A model generated the notes under the pieces. That model searched no databases. It saw nothing but the letters and a program-made list of their open reading frames with translations, and was not told the origin of the DNA. A program made the position numbers and the translations under genes. Of a stretch of DNA of 64,000 bases, positions 63,477-64,000 are shown in pieces. The DNA is from Rossellomorea sp. y25. GTDB lineage: Bacteria > Bacillota > Bacilli > Bacillales > Bacillaceae_B. Every line of letters starts with the position of its first letter. Position 1 is the first letter of the stretch. Where the stretch lies: positions 3,767,001 to 3,831,000 of the forward strand of contig NZ_CP145886.1 in the NCBI RefSeq assembly GCF_038049935.1, written 5' to 3'.

Positions 63477-63550
63477 AGTGCGTTTGGGGTGAGGCTGGTA
63501 TAGCTACGAGTTAGTAGCTTATCGGGATGAGACGGGGCATTTTTGGCAAA

Positions 63551-63633
63551 TTGAAAATAAAAGTAAAGTTTTGAAAATAAAAGTTTGAAAGTCGATAATA
63601 AGCGAGCAAATGTCAATAATAGATCCCACAAAC
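63551..63633. repeat. Four-copy degenerate 20-21-bp repeat (TTGAAAATAA/TCGATAATA type)
   Basis: Units start at 63551, 63571, 63592 and 63613. The first two share TTGAAAATAAAAGT; the last two read TCGATAATA and TCAATAATA. The period is 20 then 21 bases. It lies between the convergent yusN and yusU. Confidence 0.65.
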
Positions 63634-63678
63634 TCGTTTAAAACCTCCCTCTGCCTCCCTGTCCCGATCAAAATACAA

Positions 63679-63714
63679 TAAAAAAGCACCCTCTTATACA
63701 AGGAAGGGTACTTC
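63679..63714 (-). terminator. Terminator after yusU
   Basis: AGTACCCTTC pairs with GAGGGTGCT (mismatch tolerated) on the minus strand, followed by T6. Confidence 0.8.
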
Positions 63715-63727
63715 CACATTAAAATTT

Positions 63728-63991
63728 TTACTCTTCATTCTTTTTCCTATTCATTTCAGCGCGATGAGCTTCATTCATCACTTTTATCTCTCCAACAATC
63801 CGTTTCATCTCATCTTTCCCCTCAGGATATAAAGAATTCCAATGCTTCACGAGAGCAGGCATGTTTTTCGCGATGAATGAATAAAGAGCGTACTGGGTGA
63901 CCATTTCTTTCTTGTCCGAATCGGTCTCACCTACTAATAGCTCAGTGTACTTTTCAATCAATGCATCAAATTGTTCAGGAAATTCTTTCAT
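63728..63991 (-). CDS. yusU: YusU, DUF2573 small protein
   Basis: An 87-aa helical protein resembling DUF2573/YusU. Parts are EFPEQFDALIEKYTELLVGE and MPALVKHWNSLYPEGKDEMK. It is mostly alpha-helical and charged, ending NRKKNEE. Function unknown. The start ATG is near the window edge, so its promoter lies outside. yusU also occurs beside the yus genes in B. subtilis. Confidence 0.8.
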   Translation of the reverse strand: MKEFPEQFDALIEKYTELLVGETDSDKKEMVTQYALYSFIAKNMPALVKHWNSLYPEGKDEMKRIVGEIKVMNEAHRAEMNRKKNEE

Positions 63992-64000
63992 TATCTTAAA

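Overview
The window looks like the chromosome of a low- to mid-GC, spore-forming Bacillaceae bacterium. This rests on the gene content: the Mrp antiporter, the yui/yum/yut/yun/suf/yus gene order of Bacillus subtilis with few interruptions, several spore coat or sporulation proteins, strong AGGAGG-type ribosome binding sites, and SAM-I and lysine riboswitches. The species cannot be fixed from sequence alone. No rRNA, tRNA, phage, intact insertion sequence or CRISPR array was seen.

Layout. 1-2000: tail of the mrp Na+/H+ antiporter operon (mrpD partial, E, F, G). 2000-3400: a ChaB/DUF2188 protein, the hotdog thioesterase yuxO and a YuzC-like protein. 3400-10000: the yuiF, pepA (yuiE), yuiD, yuiC, yuiB, yuiA block, with a cobalamin-binding-type protein inserted. 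10000-20500: a redox and iron-sulfur neighbourhood (yumB NADH dehydrogenase, yumC ferredoxin reductase, the A-type carrier yutM, yuzB, second NDH-2-like yutJ, yuzD, NifU-like yutI), then a hydroxyacid dehydrogenase, spore coat yutH and yutG. 20500-21700: a low-coding patch with a broken Sda-like gene facing a small XRE regulator, plus terminators without obvious genes. 21700-27300: yutF, yutE, small proteins, yutD, yutC, lipA and the peptidase lytH/yunA. 27300-31100: two inserted transport units, an NSS symporter with its tiny partner subunit, and a NhaC-type lysine transporter behind a lysine riboswitch. 31100-36700: yunB, an HD-GYP protein, yunC-yunF. 36800-42100: the sufCDSUB operon. 42400-43850: a small gene that may start with ATT, a nested repeat element, and yurZ. 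43900-46800: metNIQ methionine importer under a SAM-I riboswitch. 46800-51200: yusD-G, gcvH, yusI and an SDR/ArsR pair with a 36-bp perfect palindrome. 51200-56800: fadE-fadA-fadN beta-oxidation operon with a FadR box. 56900-64000: a 5'-nucleotidase, yuzL, yczE behind an unexplained structured leader, a K+/H+ antiporter, proline dehydrogenase, two CotF-like spore coat proteins and yusU.

Themes. Iron-sulfur assembly (SufCDSUB, YutM, YutI) sits near enzymes that need it (LipA). LipA and GcvH belong to the same lipoyl-assembly route. Sporulation genes (yuzC-like, yuiC, yutH, yutC, lytH, yunB, cotF-like) are scattered between housekeeping genes, as in B. subtilis.

Most is conserved core genome. 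The parts most worth a second look are: the pseudoknot-capable leader before yczE (59060-59116) with flanking identical inverted repeats; the 36-bp palindrome before the SDR/ArsR pair; the Sda remnant with its XRE neighbour; the small protein between suf and yurZ; three intergenic arrays of 20-21-bp repeats; one repeat family inserted inside another at 43032-43292; and a YutE protein with an altered HepT motif. Nothing here can be claimed as a proven new system.
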